Translations under genes and position numbers: made by a program | Shown: positions 51,824-59,465 of the stretch, piece after piece | How positions within the stretch are numbered: the first letter of the stretch is position 1 | Layout of the letters: each line of letters begins with the position of its first letter | Assembly: GCF_009696675.1 (NCBI RefSeq) | Contig: NZ_VULN01000010.1 | Location: 1-64,000 of the forward strand | Source: Acidaminococcus fermentans | GTDB taxonomy: Bacteria > Bacillota > Negativicutes > Acidaminococcales > Acidaminococcaceae | Reading direction: 5' to 3' | DNA: 64,000 nucleotides | Notes under the pieces: generated by a model | What the model was told of the DNA's origin: nothing | Seen by the model: only the letters and a program-made list of their open reading frames with translations | Database searches by the model: none

Positions 51824-52415
51824 TTTGTCCTCCTTCCAGGCGTTTGGGTTCCTGCCCTGCGCCCAGCTTCTTGGCCAGGTTGGCCACGATCTGCCTGCCG
51901 GTCTGTCCCCGCAGCGTGTTCTTCATCCGCCGCTGAGCCTTTTCCTGTGCAGCCAGCTTCTCCCAGGTGGCAATGAACTGCCCCCGCAGGTAACCCATGG
52001 AGGCGGTTTCCGTTCCGCACAGGGTGATCCAGCCGATTTTCTTCACGGCGCTTTCTGTGAGGCAGTTCTCCCACACAGGGGCTTCATTGGCTGCCAGGGG
52101 TTCCTTGTCCTTCATGACAGGGATCCGGTAGGGACCGACGCTTCCCACAGCCCGCAGCACCTTCTCCCACTCTTCTTCCGCCATGGGTGCCCGGGTGCCG
52201 GTGGCTGCCTTGACGATCCTTGCGGCTTCGTCCCGGATTTCCGCTACCGTCGGCTGGTACCGGCTGGTCTTGATCACGTTCTTCACAGCCTGGGCCAGTA
52301 CTCCCTCTGGGATGTCAGCCGTCAGCTGGGCATAGGCTTCCCCCTGCACGTCCGTGAACTTGGGATAGCAGGCCTTAATCAGAGCCATGGCCGCCGCTCT
52401 TTGCGATAGAATCAA
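51771..52415 (-). CDS. Replicative helicase loader-like protein
   Basis: About 214 residues. The N-terminus (ILSQRAAAMALIKACYPKF, ADIPEGVLAQAVKNVIKTSRYQPTVAEIRD) has the pattern of phage helicase loader/inhibitor proteins. It follows the DnaD-like replication gene and overlaps it. TTG 52415 with AGGAAGG is my preferred start; ATG 52388 is possible. No Walker motif is present. Confidence 0.6.
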   Translation of the reverse strand: MILSQRAAAMALIKACYPKFTDVQGEAYAQLTADIPEGVLAQAVKNVIKTSRYQPTVAEIRDEAARIVKAATGTRAPMAEEEWEKVLRAVGSVGPYRIPVMKDKEPLAANEAPVWENCLTESAVKKIGWITLCGTETASMGYLRGQFIATWEKLAAQEKAQRRMKNTLRGQTGRQIVANLAKKLGAGQEPKRLEGGQNADGGNKGQTAMRPAAV

Positions 52416-53247
52416 TGTCCACACCTTCCTCTTCCATCCAGGCAGCAATCTTCTCCGGATCATCGCCCTGGTCAGAGATTACACTGGCCATGCCCTGATA
52501 AAGATCCGTCGCTGTCTGGTTCTGCTGCTGTCTGGGTTTCCCCGTATCGCCCCTCCGCCAGTGCTCCAGTACACGCTCCACGTAGCGGATGCTCCTGGCG
52601 TTGTTCCTTGCCCCTTCACGGATGGCCCAGATTACCCGGTCTTTCCCGTAAGTCTCGTAGAGGTCGTGGAGATCATCCGCCTGGAAAGGCGTGATGGGGT
52701 TGATGTTGTCGCTGAACGCCTGGGCTACTTCTCCAAAATCCAGATCGTTCACCGGATTCCGGGTGCTCCTCGCGCGCGCGGCTCCTCCTCCCTTATCTAC
52801 TCTACTCTTCTCTACTCTAGGAATATTCGGGGTTGATGTCGGGGTTCGTGTCGGGGATGGTGTCGGGGTTCGTGTCGGGGTTCGCGTCGGGGTTCGCGTC
52901 GGTTTAACCGACGCCATTCCCGACACGGGGTTTTCATCCCCAGCTTCCACAGTGAAAAATATCAGGGAGTAAACGGCTGCCTTTCCTCCTTTCCGCTGGG
53001 TGACTTTGATGCGCCCGGCCTGGATCAGAGAATTCCTGGCGGCATAGATTGCATCTCTCTTAAGCCCGGTATCAGCCTCGATTGCCGATAGTGGCACGGC
53101 GAAATCCACCTTCCATCCGCAAGAGTTACAGTAATGCATAAGGGAAAACCATAATATTCTCGCTGATGTCGAAAGTGTAGGATTCGTAGCCAACCACATA
53201 TGGAAGGCGTTGATCTCGGAGACATAGTTGATTTGCAATCTGTTCAC
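52375..53247 (-). CDS. DnaD-like phage replication protein
   Basis: A 290-residue protein. Winged-helix N-terminus (LSAIEADTGLKRDAIYAARNSLIQAGRI), a linker of repeated TRTP units (about residues 115-143), and a C-terminal DnaD-like domain (DDLHDLYETYGKDRVIWAI). It probably binds the phage origin and recruits the loader. The linker DNA (52836-52910) is a run of 12-base repeats and could itself be origin iterons. Confidence 0.75.
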   Translation of the reverse strand: MNRLQINYVSEINAFHMWLATNPTLSTSARILWFSLMHYCNSCGWKVDFAVPLSAIEADTGLKRDAIYAARNSLIQAGRIKVTQRKGGKAAVYSLIFFTVEAGDENPVSGMASVKPTRTPTRTPTRTPTPSPTRTPTSTPNIPRVEKSRVDKGGGAARARSTRNPVNDLDFGEVAQAFSDNINPITPFQADDLHDLYETYGKDRVIWAIREGARNNARSIRYVERVLEHWRRGDTGKPRQQQNQTATDLYQGMASVISDQGDDPEKIAAWMEEEGVDIDSIAKSGGHGSD

Positions 53248-53268
53248 CCCCTTTCCTTTCAGGTTTCG

Positions 53269-54141
53269 TTACTGCTGCGGGACTTTGACGTCCTCGGTCT
53301 GAAGCTCCAGGGCAGGTGCCTGGATGCTGCTGTCTTTGTTCTCGATGGCTGCCACCGGTTCTTCCTGGACCTCTGCAGCCTCGGCATAATCCAGTTCGTT
53401 GGGCTGGTCGGCCATATCCGGCATGATATTACTCTTCACGGTTTCATCCGTGGCCACCGCCCGGACGAATTCGGTCTTCAGCGGTGCGTATTTCAGCAGC
53501 TTCTTGAGCACCGTTTTCTTGGCCATCTCCTCGAAGTTCGTGCCCCAGGGGCTGAAGCCCTGACCGGCAGCCTTGGAGAATTTGTTCCGGTGTTTCTCGA
53601 TGTCCTCCTGGCTCATGACCACGAAGTTCCCGCCGCCATCCTTGGTATGGTAGACCGCATAGTAGGCGATGGGCGTCCCCCGGTCCGTCATGGCCGGTTT
53701 GTGGATCAGTTTCGGTTCGAACCCGTACTCGAACTCGAAGCCGTCGCCACTATAGACCACGTGAGCGGAAATATCACGGATGGACCCGGACCGGTAGGCC
53801 AGATCAATGAGCCCCTTGTACCCCAGCTGGAACTGGCATTCCAGGATGCCGTGGTTGCGGTAAGGGATTAGGTAGGCCTGGCCCAACGGGGTGTTTGGCT
53901 CTACGCCCAGCTGCGCAGCCTGCATCATGGCGCCCAGGAAGCTCTGGGGGCTGCATTCCTGCAGCTTCGGGTTAGAGCTCAGGGCCGTCAGCACCATCCG
54001 GGTGAACCGCTCCGGGGTCAGGATACTGGGCAGAGCCGCTTTGATCTGCGGCTCCATGCTCCTGATTAAATCCTTGATGCTGTGGACTTTCGTCTGTACT
54101 CCGGCCTGGCGCTTGGCCAGTCCTCCTTTAGTCGTTGCCAT
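53269..54141 (-). CDS. recT: RecT-family single-strand annealing protein
   Basis: A 290-residue recombinase. Family segments: KAALPSILTPERFTRMVLTA, LGAMMQAAQLGVEPNTPLGQAYLIPY, ECQFQLGYKGLIDLAYRSG, and an acidic C-terminal tail. It pairs with the upstream YqaJ exonuclease (overlap of 14 bases). ATG 54141 after GGAGGATGAC. Confidence 0.93.
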   Translation of the reverse strand: MATTKGGLAKRQAGVQTKVHSIKDLIRSMEPQIKAALPSILTPERFTRMVLTALSSNPKLQECSPQSFLGAMMQAAQLGVEPNTPLGQAYLIPYRNHGILECQFQLGYKGLIDLAYRSGSIRDISAHVVYSGDGFEFEYGFEPKLIHKPAMTDRGTPIAYYAVYHTKDGGGNFVVMSQEDIEKHRNKFSKAAGQGFSPWGTNFEEMAKKTVLKKLLKYAPLKTEFVRAVATDETVKSNIMPDMADQPNELDYAEAAEVQEEPVAAIENKDSSIQAPALELQTEDVKVPQQ

Positions 54142-55117
54142 TGCTGTCATCCTCCTTCGGTGCTCTGAACCGTAATACCCGGGTAGGTTTCCCAATCTTG
54201 ACTACCTGCTGGTAGATGTCCGGCCATTCCTTTTCCAGCTTCTTTCTGTCGATGGTTGTCCTTCCGGCCTGGGTCTTGTAGGTGATCCGGATGCCCTGCG
54301 GCGTAGTGGCCAGTTCATGATTACCCAGCAGGGCTTTCAACTTGTTGTCGGTGAACTGCAGCTTCTCTTTGTAATCGGTCAAATGCTCCATTAAGTCCTG
54401 GCGTTCGTATAGCAGGAGATCGGCATCACCAGTCAGTTCAAGTTCTTCCAGGTCGCCACCCGGATACTGTTCCTTAAGAGCATCACGGGTGCAGTCGCTG
54501 CCGTCGATACCCGGCATCACATGCTGCAGCACGTTCACATTCCAGAATTCCTCTTCCCGGAGGAAAAGTTCCTTGATGTCCTCTTCGTTGCGGGGGATTG
54601 CCTTCCAGCGGAAGTCCTGGCCACCGATCAACACGGCGATGTACCACAGCGGCAGGCCGGTGGTCATCATGTAGTGCTGACACTGCCAGTAATAGCTGTC
54701 CGGCAGCTGATCGCCGTCCCACTCTGCGGACCGGAAGGCGTTGGTGGTCTTGATTTCAAGGCCTGCGCCCTCACCCAGGACCAGGCGGTCGATGTTGGCC
54801 AGCATCCAGGGCGCTTTGTTGTTCTGCAGCGTGCCGCAACGTTCCACCTTTTTCCCGGTCACCTCGCTGAAGCGTTTAGCCACCAGGGGCTCCAGTACGG
54901 TGCCCCAGTAGACAGCATCCTTCTGACTGATGTCTTCCGGTTCTACCTGCCCCGTCTTCTCCAGCCACAGCTGGTAAGGGCTCTTCCAGGGATCGCTCCC
55001 CATGATGGTTCCGGCGTCGGATCCGCCGATACCTTTACTTCTGGCGGCCAGCCAGGCATTATGGTCTTTGCTCTGGTCCACCGTCAGGATCATTGTTGTT
55101 CCTTTGATTTTTGACAT
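54128..55117 (-). CDS. YqaJ-family exonuclease
   Basis: A 329-residue nuclease. GIGGSDAGTIMGSDPWKSPYQ is the lambda-exo-like start; catalytic Asp/Glu-x-Lys in MLANIDRLVLGEG and LEIKTTNAF, and QCQHYMMTTGLPLWYIAVLIGG. It resects ends for RecT. ATG 55117 after AAGGAGGCTTG. Confidence 0.9.
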   Translation of the reverse strand: MSKIKGTTMILTVDQSKDHNAWLAARSKGIGGSDAGTIMGSDPWKSPYQLWLEKTGQVEPEDISQKDAVYWGTVLEPLVAKRFSEVTGKKVERCGTLQNNKAPWMLANIDRLVLGEGAGLEIKTTNAFRSAEWDGDQLPDSYYWQCQHYMMTTGLPLWYIAVLIGGQDFRWKAIPRNEEDIKELFLREEEFWNVNVLQHVMPGIDGSDCTRDALKEQYPGGDLEELELTGDADLLLYERQDLMEHLTDYKEKLQFTDNKLKALLGNHELATTPQGIRITYKTQAGRTTIDRKKLEKEWPDIYQQVVKIGKPTRVLRFRAPKEDDSNGND

Positions 55118-55196
55118 TTTCAAGCCTCCTTGATATACTGGAGAGGAAGATTCCAACTTCATCTCCTGGCTATCAGCATTGCAGTGCTGGTAGCCA

Positions 55197-55475
55197 TTAT
55201 TTTTTTACCCTGATCGTGATGATCTGACCCGGTTCCAGGGCTCCCGGGTCTTTGATGTCGTTGTCCAGGCGAACCCGGTCGATGATAGCCCGGATGTCCT
55301 CGCTGCTGTTAACCTTGCTGCAGATTTCCCAAAGGGTTTCCCCGGCCATCACCCGGCGGGATACCATCGTGTACTGGGGGTTCCGGCGCTCCTGGACGGC
55401 CTGCCCGGCGTGGCATGCCATAGTGAGTGCGCCCAGGACGATGACGGCCGCAGCGCAAATCTTGTTCAGCTCCAT
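55197..55475 (-). CDS. Membrane-anchored LysM protein
   Basis: A 92-residue protein with an N-terminal membrane segment (ICAAAVIVLGALTMACHAG) and a LysM domain (VSRRVMAGETLWEICSKVN to GQIITIRVKK). It resembles YneA-type LysM proteins that bind peptidoglycan. In the early region it may act on the wall of the host before late genes start. A hairpin (55167-55190) follows. Confidence 0.7.
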   Translation of the reverse strand: MELNKICAAAVIVLGALTMACHAGQAVQERRNPQYTMVSRRVMAGETLWEICSKVNSSEDIRAIIDRVRLDNDIKDPGALEPGQIITIRVKK

Positions 55476-55477
55476 CT

Positions 55478-55929
55478 TCATTCCCTCCCTATCAGCACTT
55501 TCAGATCCATGTTCAGGGCATCGGCGATAAGCAGCCATGTCTTGATTCCAAACTCCCCATAGCCATTGATTGCCCTCTGCAGCCGCCCTCTGCCCAGCCC
55601 CAGGCGCGGATGTTGAGCTCCGGCACCGTCAGCCCCTTGTGCTTCCGGATCTTTTCCAGGTTCTTCATTCCTCTCCTGCGCTCTGCTTTCGTAACTGAGA
55701 GGACGGGGCTGCCTGCAGGCTGCAACAGGTCTTTGATTCTGATGCCCAGGGCCTTTGTAATCTTCTGGATATCCTTTTCGCCCAAGGTCTTGATCACCCC
55801 GTGTTCAAACATGATGATCCAGGATTCACAATGGCCCGTGATTTCGCCAATCTGTTTGGCGGATACTTCTGCTTTCATCCGGTAGTACTTTTCGTTCTGC
55901 CGGACGTTCTCCATCATTTCCGCATCCAT
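55478..55929 (-). pseudogene. HTH regulator region with a frameshift
   Basis: The main frame from ATG 55929 begins with a Cro/CI-like helix-turn-helix (VSAKQIGEITGHCESWIIMFEHG), then runs into a second one (MKNLEKIRKHKGLTVPELN, with its own GCAGGAGAGGA site). After about 55,605 that frame turns to nonsense, while the +1 frame gives GLGRGRLQRAINGYGEFGIK and ends in DLKVLIGRE at 55478. One inserted or lost base, or a sequence error, explains this. Confidence 0.6.
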
Positions 55930-55934
55930 TTTCA

Positions 55935-56135
55935 TCACTCCTTTCCCATCGGCACGATCTTCCAGCCGCCCCAGACCTTGACGATCCGGTCAAAGTCGCT
56001 GTGCCAGCGGCTATACTGCCGGGCTGTCACTGCGTCCTCATAGCGGTGGAAGATGTGCCCATACCAGCACACATATCGGAGCTGGTAGGTTTCATCGTTT
56101 TTCTGGTTCAAGTAGTCCTTCCTTTCCCAGCCCAT
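55935..56135 (-). CDS. Small phage protein of unknown function
   Basis: A 66-residue protein rich in Trp, Tyr and His (YVCWYGHIFHRYEDAVTARQY). Overlaps the end of the DNA-binding protein gene. No family recognised. Confidence 0.45.
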   Translation of the reverse strand: MGWERKDYLNQKNDETYQLRYVCWYGHIFHRYEDAVTARQYSRWHSDFDRIVKVWGGWKIVPMGKE

Positions 56136-56415
56136 CCATGACCCCAGACGCCAGCCTGTACAGCAGGCTTTTCAGGTTCTGGATGGTGGCATCCTTTCGG
56201 GCGATTTCCCGCTCCAGCTCCCTTTCCCGGGAGCTCTTCCAACCGTTGTGGACCTTGTCCATGACGGTTTTTTCGACTTCGTCCCTGGAAAACCGGATGT
56301 GCCCCGCACTGTTGACCCGGTGCAGCACCCCATCGGCTTCCAGCTTGTAAACGGTGGATTTCCCAACGTGGAGATACGCTGCCGTTTCTTTCACATTCAT
56401 CAGCGGCGATTCCAT
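56092..56415 (-). CDS. Excisionase-like HTH DNA-binding protein
   Basis: A 107-residue protein with a MerR/excisionase-type helix-turn-helix (MNVKETAAYLHVGKSTVYKLE, RFSRDEVEKTV) and a C-terminal coiled coil. It could be the excisionase partner of the integrase or an early regulator. ATG 56415 follows AAGGAGG. Confidence 0.7.
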   Translation of the reverse strand: MESPLMNVKETAAYLHVGKSTVYKLEADGVLHRVNSAGHIRFSRDEVEKTVMDKVHNGWKSSRERELEREIARKDATIQNLKSLLYRLASGVMDGLGKEGLLEPEKR

Positions 56416-56429
56416 GGCGGACCTCCTTT

Positions 56430-56684
56430 CTACTTTTCTTCTTCCTTCCACCCCTGCACGCTGGCCTCAATGTCCAGCTCTGCCTGGGCCGCCTGTTCGG
56501 TCTGGTGCCATTCGGTATCCGGCACCACCCGGTAGCTGCCATTCACCCGCTTGTGCGGCCGGTAGATGCACTGGCCGCCAACCCATTTCACCCATACGGT
56601 GTACAGGGTTCCGTCAGCGTCCACGTAGTTCCGCCTGCCCTTTCCGGGCTCAATGGTCTTTCCGTCTGCCAATTGGATTAGCAT
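56430..56684 (-). CDS. Small early phage protein
   Basis: An 84-residue protein (MLIQLADGKTIEPGKGRRNY). AACAGGAGG before ATG. It lies directly downstream of the operator at 56709-56724. No family recognised. Confidence 0.5.
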   Translation of the reverse strand: MLIQLADGKTIEPGKGRRNYVDADGTLYTVWVKWVGGQCIYRPHKRVNGSYRVVPDTEWHQTEQAAQAELDIEASVQGWKEEEK

Positions 56685-56708
56685 GGTTGAGCCTCCTGTT
56701 TTCAATTT

Positions 56709-56724
56709 ATCTAGTATACTAGAT
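56709..56724. promoter_or_regulatory. Phage operator 2
   Basis: Perfect palindrome ATCTAGTATACTAGAT overlapping the end of cro and upstream of the next early gene. Confidence 0.65.
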
Positions 56725-56922
56725 ATTCTCTGCAAACAAATCAGAGACAGAACATTCTAGCGCACTCGCCAAAGCGGTCAAAGTGCTCATTTTCACATCC
56801 GTCTTGATTCCTTTTTCCAATTCATAAAGAGTCTGTCGAGACAGACCAGCTCTTTCACACAGTTCATCTTGAGTCAGCCCACGCTGTTTTCGAATCTCAA
56901 GGCCTTTATAGCGGTTTCCCAT
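56719..56922 (-). CDS. Cro-like repressor
   Basis: A 67-residue single helix-turn-helix protein (LTQDELCERAGLSRQTLYELEKG). First gene of the leftward early operon, divergent from the CI-like gene. ATG 56922 follows AAAGGGGGG. Confidence 0.85.
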   Translation of the reverse strand: MGNRYKGLEIRKQRGLTQDELCERAGLSRQTLYELEKGIKTDVKMSTLTALASALECSVSDLFAENI

Positions 56923-56949
56923 TTGTGCTCCCCCCTTTCTTGAAGCTAC

Positions 56950-56965
56950 ATCTAGTGTACTAGAT
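56950..56965. promoter_or_regulatory. Phage operator 1
   Basis: ATCTAGTGTACTAGAT, 7-base arms identical to those of operator 2, covering the -10 box of the early promoter. Confidence 0.75.
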
Positions 56966-56982
56966 ATTTTAATCTTTGTCAA
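56954..56982 (-). promoter_or_regulatory. Early leftward promoter
   Basis: Minus strand TTGACA (56977-56982), 17-base spacer, TACACT (56954-56959) inside operator 1. Confidence 0.8.
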
Positions 56983-56988
56983 CTGTAT

Positions 56989-57017
56989 TTGACATATTCC
57001 AGTAAAAAATGTATAGT
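56989..57017 (+). promoter_or_regulatory. Repressor maintenance promoter
   Basis: TTGACA (56989-56994), 17-base spacer, TATAGT (57012-57017). The two divergent -35 boxes are six bases apart. Confidence 0.8.
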
Positions 57018-57043
57018 AGAATATACATAAGGAGGTTTTGAAT

Positions 57044-57721
57044 ATGACTATAGGAGAGTGGGTTAAGCAATATAGGAAATCTCATGGTATGTCCATGCAG
57101 GCTTTTGGTGATGTTTGCGGGTTAAGCAGAGCATACATATCAATATTAGAAAAAGGAATAAACCCGACAACAGGAAAGCCCTTCATTCCTACTATACAAA
57201 CCATCAGAAAAATTGCAGATTGCACCGGAACAGACTTTGACTCTTTGTTTGCAATGATTGACGGTTCTCAAAAGGTTACTGTAAATGATGCGCCGCCCAA
57301 GGTTAACGGCCCCCAGCCCGCCCGTGGCGTCCGTATCCCCGTACTGGGCCGTGTGGTGGCGGGCATCCCCATCGAGGCCATCACCGACATCATCGACTAC
57401 GAAGAGATCCCGGCCCAGATGGCCAAAAGCGGAACCTATTTCGCCTTGCAGGTCAAGGGGCGAAGTATGGAGCCGACGCTCCACGAGGGCGATGTGGTCA
57501 TCGTCAGGCAGCAGCCGGAGGTGGAAAACGGAGAAATCGCCATCGTGCTGGTCAACGGCAACGATGCCACAGTGAAGGAAGTCAAAGAGGGGCCGGACGG
57601 GCTGACGTTGATTGGTCATAACGTCGGCGTGTACAGTCCCCATTTTTATACCAGGGAGCAGATACAGGACCTCCCCATCCGGATCATCGGCAAGGTGGTG
57701 GAGTTGAGAAGGAAGTTCTGA
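57044..57721 (+). CDS. CI/LexA-like prophage repressor (S24 peptidase)
   Basis: A 225-residue protein. N-terminal helix-turn-helix (MSMQAFGDVCGLSRAYISILEKG), then a hinge with the Ala-Gly cleavage site in GRVVAGIPIE, and the S24 domain with nucleophile Ser in VKGRSMEPTLHEGD and Lys in ATVKEVKEG. DNA damage should induce self-cleavage. The 5' third is AT-rich and the rest GC-rich, a join of two modules near 57,290. ATG 57044 with GGAGG eight bases before. Confidence 0.93.
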   Translation: MTIGEWVKQYRKSHGMSMQAFGDVCGLSRAYISILEKGINPTTGKPFIPTIQTIRKIADCTGTDFDSLFAMIDGSQKVTVNDAPPKVNGPQPARGVRIPVLGRVVAGIPIEAITDIIDYEEIPAQMAKSGTYFALQVKGRSMEPTLHEGDVVIVRQQPEVENGEIAIVLVNGNDATVKEVKEGPDGLTLIGHNVGVYSPHFYTREQIQDLPIRIIGKVVELRRKF

Positions 57722-57805
57722 GGGAAAGAAAAATCCTCGCTGATAATGAGAAATACCACAACAGGTTCCACTTTGAGACAAAGTGGATTGAAAGGATGAA
57801 CGAAG

Positions 57806-58183
57806 ATGAGAAGTTTTAAAGTATTGGAAGTAATTGACGAATCTTCACTCCTGATAAATTTTGGATTGAAAGATGGTGCAAAAAAAGGCAATACTCTACG
57901 AATTATTGAGAAGGGTAAACCTGTAGTCATTGATGGTGTTGATTATGGCACACTGGATGCAGTGAAAGAAATTGTTGAAATAGATGTCCCTTATGAAAAA
58001 TTTTCTATCTGTAGAAAAGTAATTTATAAAACTGAGAATGCCCTTAATCCATTGTCTGCATTTGAGCGCACAATGAGACTGCTGCGGCCCATGAATGTAA
58101 ACGAAGATGAACTTTCACACCGTGAGTTACCGCCTGCGTCTCCTATTAAAAAAGGTGACTTGGCGATATTAACTAATGAATGA
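57806..58183 (+). CDS. Lysogeny-module protein of unknown function
   Basis: A 125-residue protein, AT-rich DNA. Two beta-barrel-like repeats (VIDESSLLINFGLKDGAKKG; IKKGDLAIL) suggest a small OB/SH3-like fold. AAAGGATG precedes ATG 57806. It sits between the repressor and the AbiF system and is probably expressed in the lysogen. Confidence 0.6.
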   Translation: MRSFKVLEVIDESSLLINFGLKDGAKKGNTLRIIEKGKPVVIDGVDYGTLDAVKEIVEIDVPYEKFSICRKVIYKTENALNPLSAFERTMRLLRPMNVNEDELSHRELPPASPIKKGDLAILTNE

Positions 58184-58186
58184 TAT

Positions 58187-58214
58187 TTGACATTCTCTAA
58201 TTCCGTGTTATAAT
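58187..58214 (+). promoter_or_regulatory. Promoter of the AbiF ncRNA/gene
   Basis: TTGACA (58187-58192), 16-base spacer, TATAAT (58209-58214). Confidence 0.82.
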
Positions 58215-58217
58215 TTG

Positions 58218-58294
58218 GGTAGTGAAAAGCTTTCAGCAGTTTCTTGCTGGGCACTGGACCCACTACCCTTAATTGGGCAGTGGGTCCTTTTATT
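58218..58294 (+). ncRNA. Probable AbiF-associated structured RNA
   Basis: From about 58218 the transcript folds: GGGTAGTG (58218-58225) can pair with CACTACCC (58261-58268), enclosing CAGCA/TGCTG; the CACTACCC strand is also part of a terminator hairpin (GGACCCACTACCC with GGGCAGTGGGTCC) ending in TTTTATTTTT. The RNA ends 18 bases before the abiF start codon. Structured RNAs are reported upstream of abiF genes and act as antitoxins in related systems. Confidence 0.65.
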
Positions 58295-58311
58295 TTTAAT
58301 GGAGACACATA

Positions 58312-59319
58312 ATGAAGTATGATAAGCCGTTTTTAACATATCATGACCAAATTTTATTACTAAAGGAGAGAGGCTTGATAATCAAAAATGAAGCCTTTGC
58401 CATTCATGCTTTGAATACTATTTCCTATTATGATTTGATTAACCGCTATAAAATTTATTTTATGGATTCAGAAGATTGTTTCAAGCAAGGAATATCTATA
58501 GAATACCTGTACCTTTTCTCCTTATTTGACCACAAGGTTCAGGCTTTTATTTTAAAATATAGCGGAATGATTGAAACACTATTTAAAACACGTTTCGCTT
58601 ATGTACTATCTGAAAAATACGGGGTCGACAAAAATAATTATTTGAATCCATCTCATTATGAACCAAGGTTAAGTTCTAATGGCGTGACCTTTAAAGAGAC
58701 CTTGGATATAATCAATAATTCACTTGATCCATATCACATTAAAAACCCTAGCAAATACTACTCTCGTTATCATAATCATATACCTGCCTGGATTCTTTTT
58801 AAAAATATTTCTTTGGGGAATTCTATAAATCTTTTTCGCTTGTTGAACTCCCCAGTCAAAAGACAAGTTGTTGATGCACTTATCCCATATTCTAATTTAC
58901 AATATGATCAAAAATCCAACTACATCACTTTATCTCTCAACGCTATTCGTGAGTTCAGAAATTGTGTTGCTCATAACCTAAATTTCACAAGCCTACGAAT
59001 CACTGGAAAATACAAAATCCCTTCTGAAATCTTATGGGATTTAATGAAAAGCCCGTTGGTTCAAAGAGAAAAGAAAAAAGTAACGAAATCGGATAAAGAT
59101 GCTTTTCAAGGAATATATGGTGTAATGCTTGCTATTCTCAGTTTTCTGGATAATGCTTATTTGCGTTCTCTATTTATTCAAGAATTTCTGGTGATCATTT
59201 CATCAGATCGTAATGAAGAAATGTTTAATGGATATGCGCAAATTACTAAAATGCCAACTGATATAAAATCTCGGTTTTCAAAATATTACCAACACCTGCA
59301 AAAAGGGGCTCCATTATGA
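58312..59319 (+). CDS. abiF: AbiF-family (Abi_2) HEPN abortive-infection protein
   Basis: A 335-residue protein, AT-rich. N-terminus FLTYHDQILLLKERGLII and NTISYYDLINRYKIYF are typical of the Abi_2 family. IREFRNCVAHN near residue 220 contains RNCVAH, an R-x4-H HEPN RNase motif. It is expected to cut RNA when a competing phage infects. GGAG eight bases before ATG. It is a prophage-borne defence gene in the lysogeny block. Confidence 0.85.
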   Translation: MKYDKPFLTYHDQILLLKERGLIIKNEAFAIHALNTISYYDLINRYKIYFMDSEDCFKQGISIEYLYLFSLFDHKVQAFILKYSGMIETLFKTRFAYVLSEKYGVDKNNYLNPSHYEPRLSSNGVTFKETLDIINNSLDPYHIKNPSKYYSRYHNHIPAWILFKNISLGNSINLFRLLNSPVKRQVVDALIPYSNLQYDQKSNYITLSLNAIREFRNCVAHNLNFTSLRITGKYKIPSEILWDLMKSPLVQREKKKVTKSDKDAFQGIYGVMLAILSFLDNAYLRSLFIQEFLVIISSDRNEEMFNGYAQITKMPTDIKSRFSKYYQHLQKGAPL

Positions 59320-59349
59320 ATCTTTTTCAACTCAAACATTAAATAAAAA

Positions 59350-59380
59350 TCCCCGCTGGTACCGCAAATACCAGCAGGGA
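59350..59380 (+). terminator. Hairpin after abiF
   Basis: CCCGCTGGTA pairs with TACCAGCAGGG; weak T content afterwards (+), but AT-rich on the minus strand. Confidence 0.5.
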
Positions 59381-59465
59381 AAACGCAAACCACCCTCTCA
59401 AAGGGGCTTACTGTAATATTGTACCACAGGAGCCCCTGCCCTATCCATAGAAGGAGGTATGACCT

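Noticed and set aside
52836-52910. Tandem repeats considered as a CRISPR array
   Set aside because: Units are about 12 bases with no spacers, and they encode a TRTP linker within a replication protein.
55167-55195. Terminator after the LysM gene
   Set aside because: The hairpin has its T run only on the + strand, where nothing is transcribed; on the minus strand it is just a hairpin.
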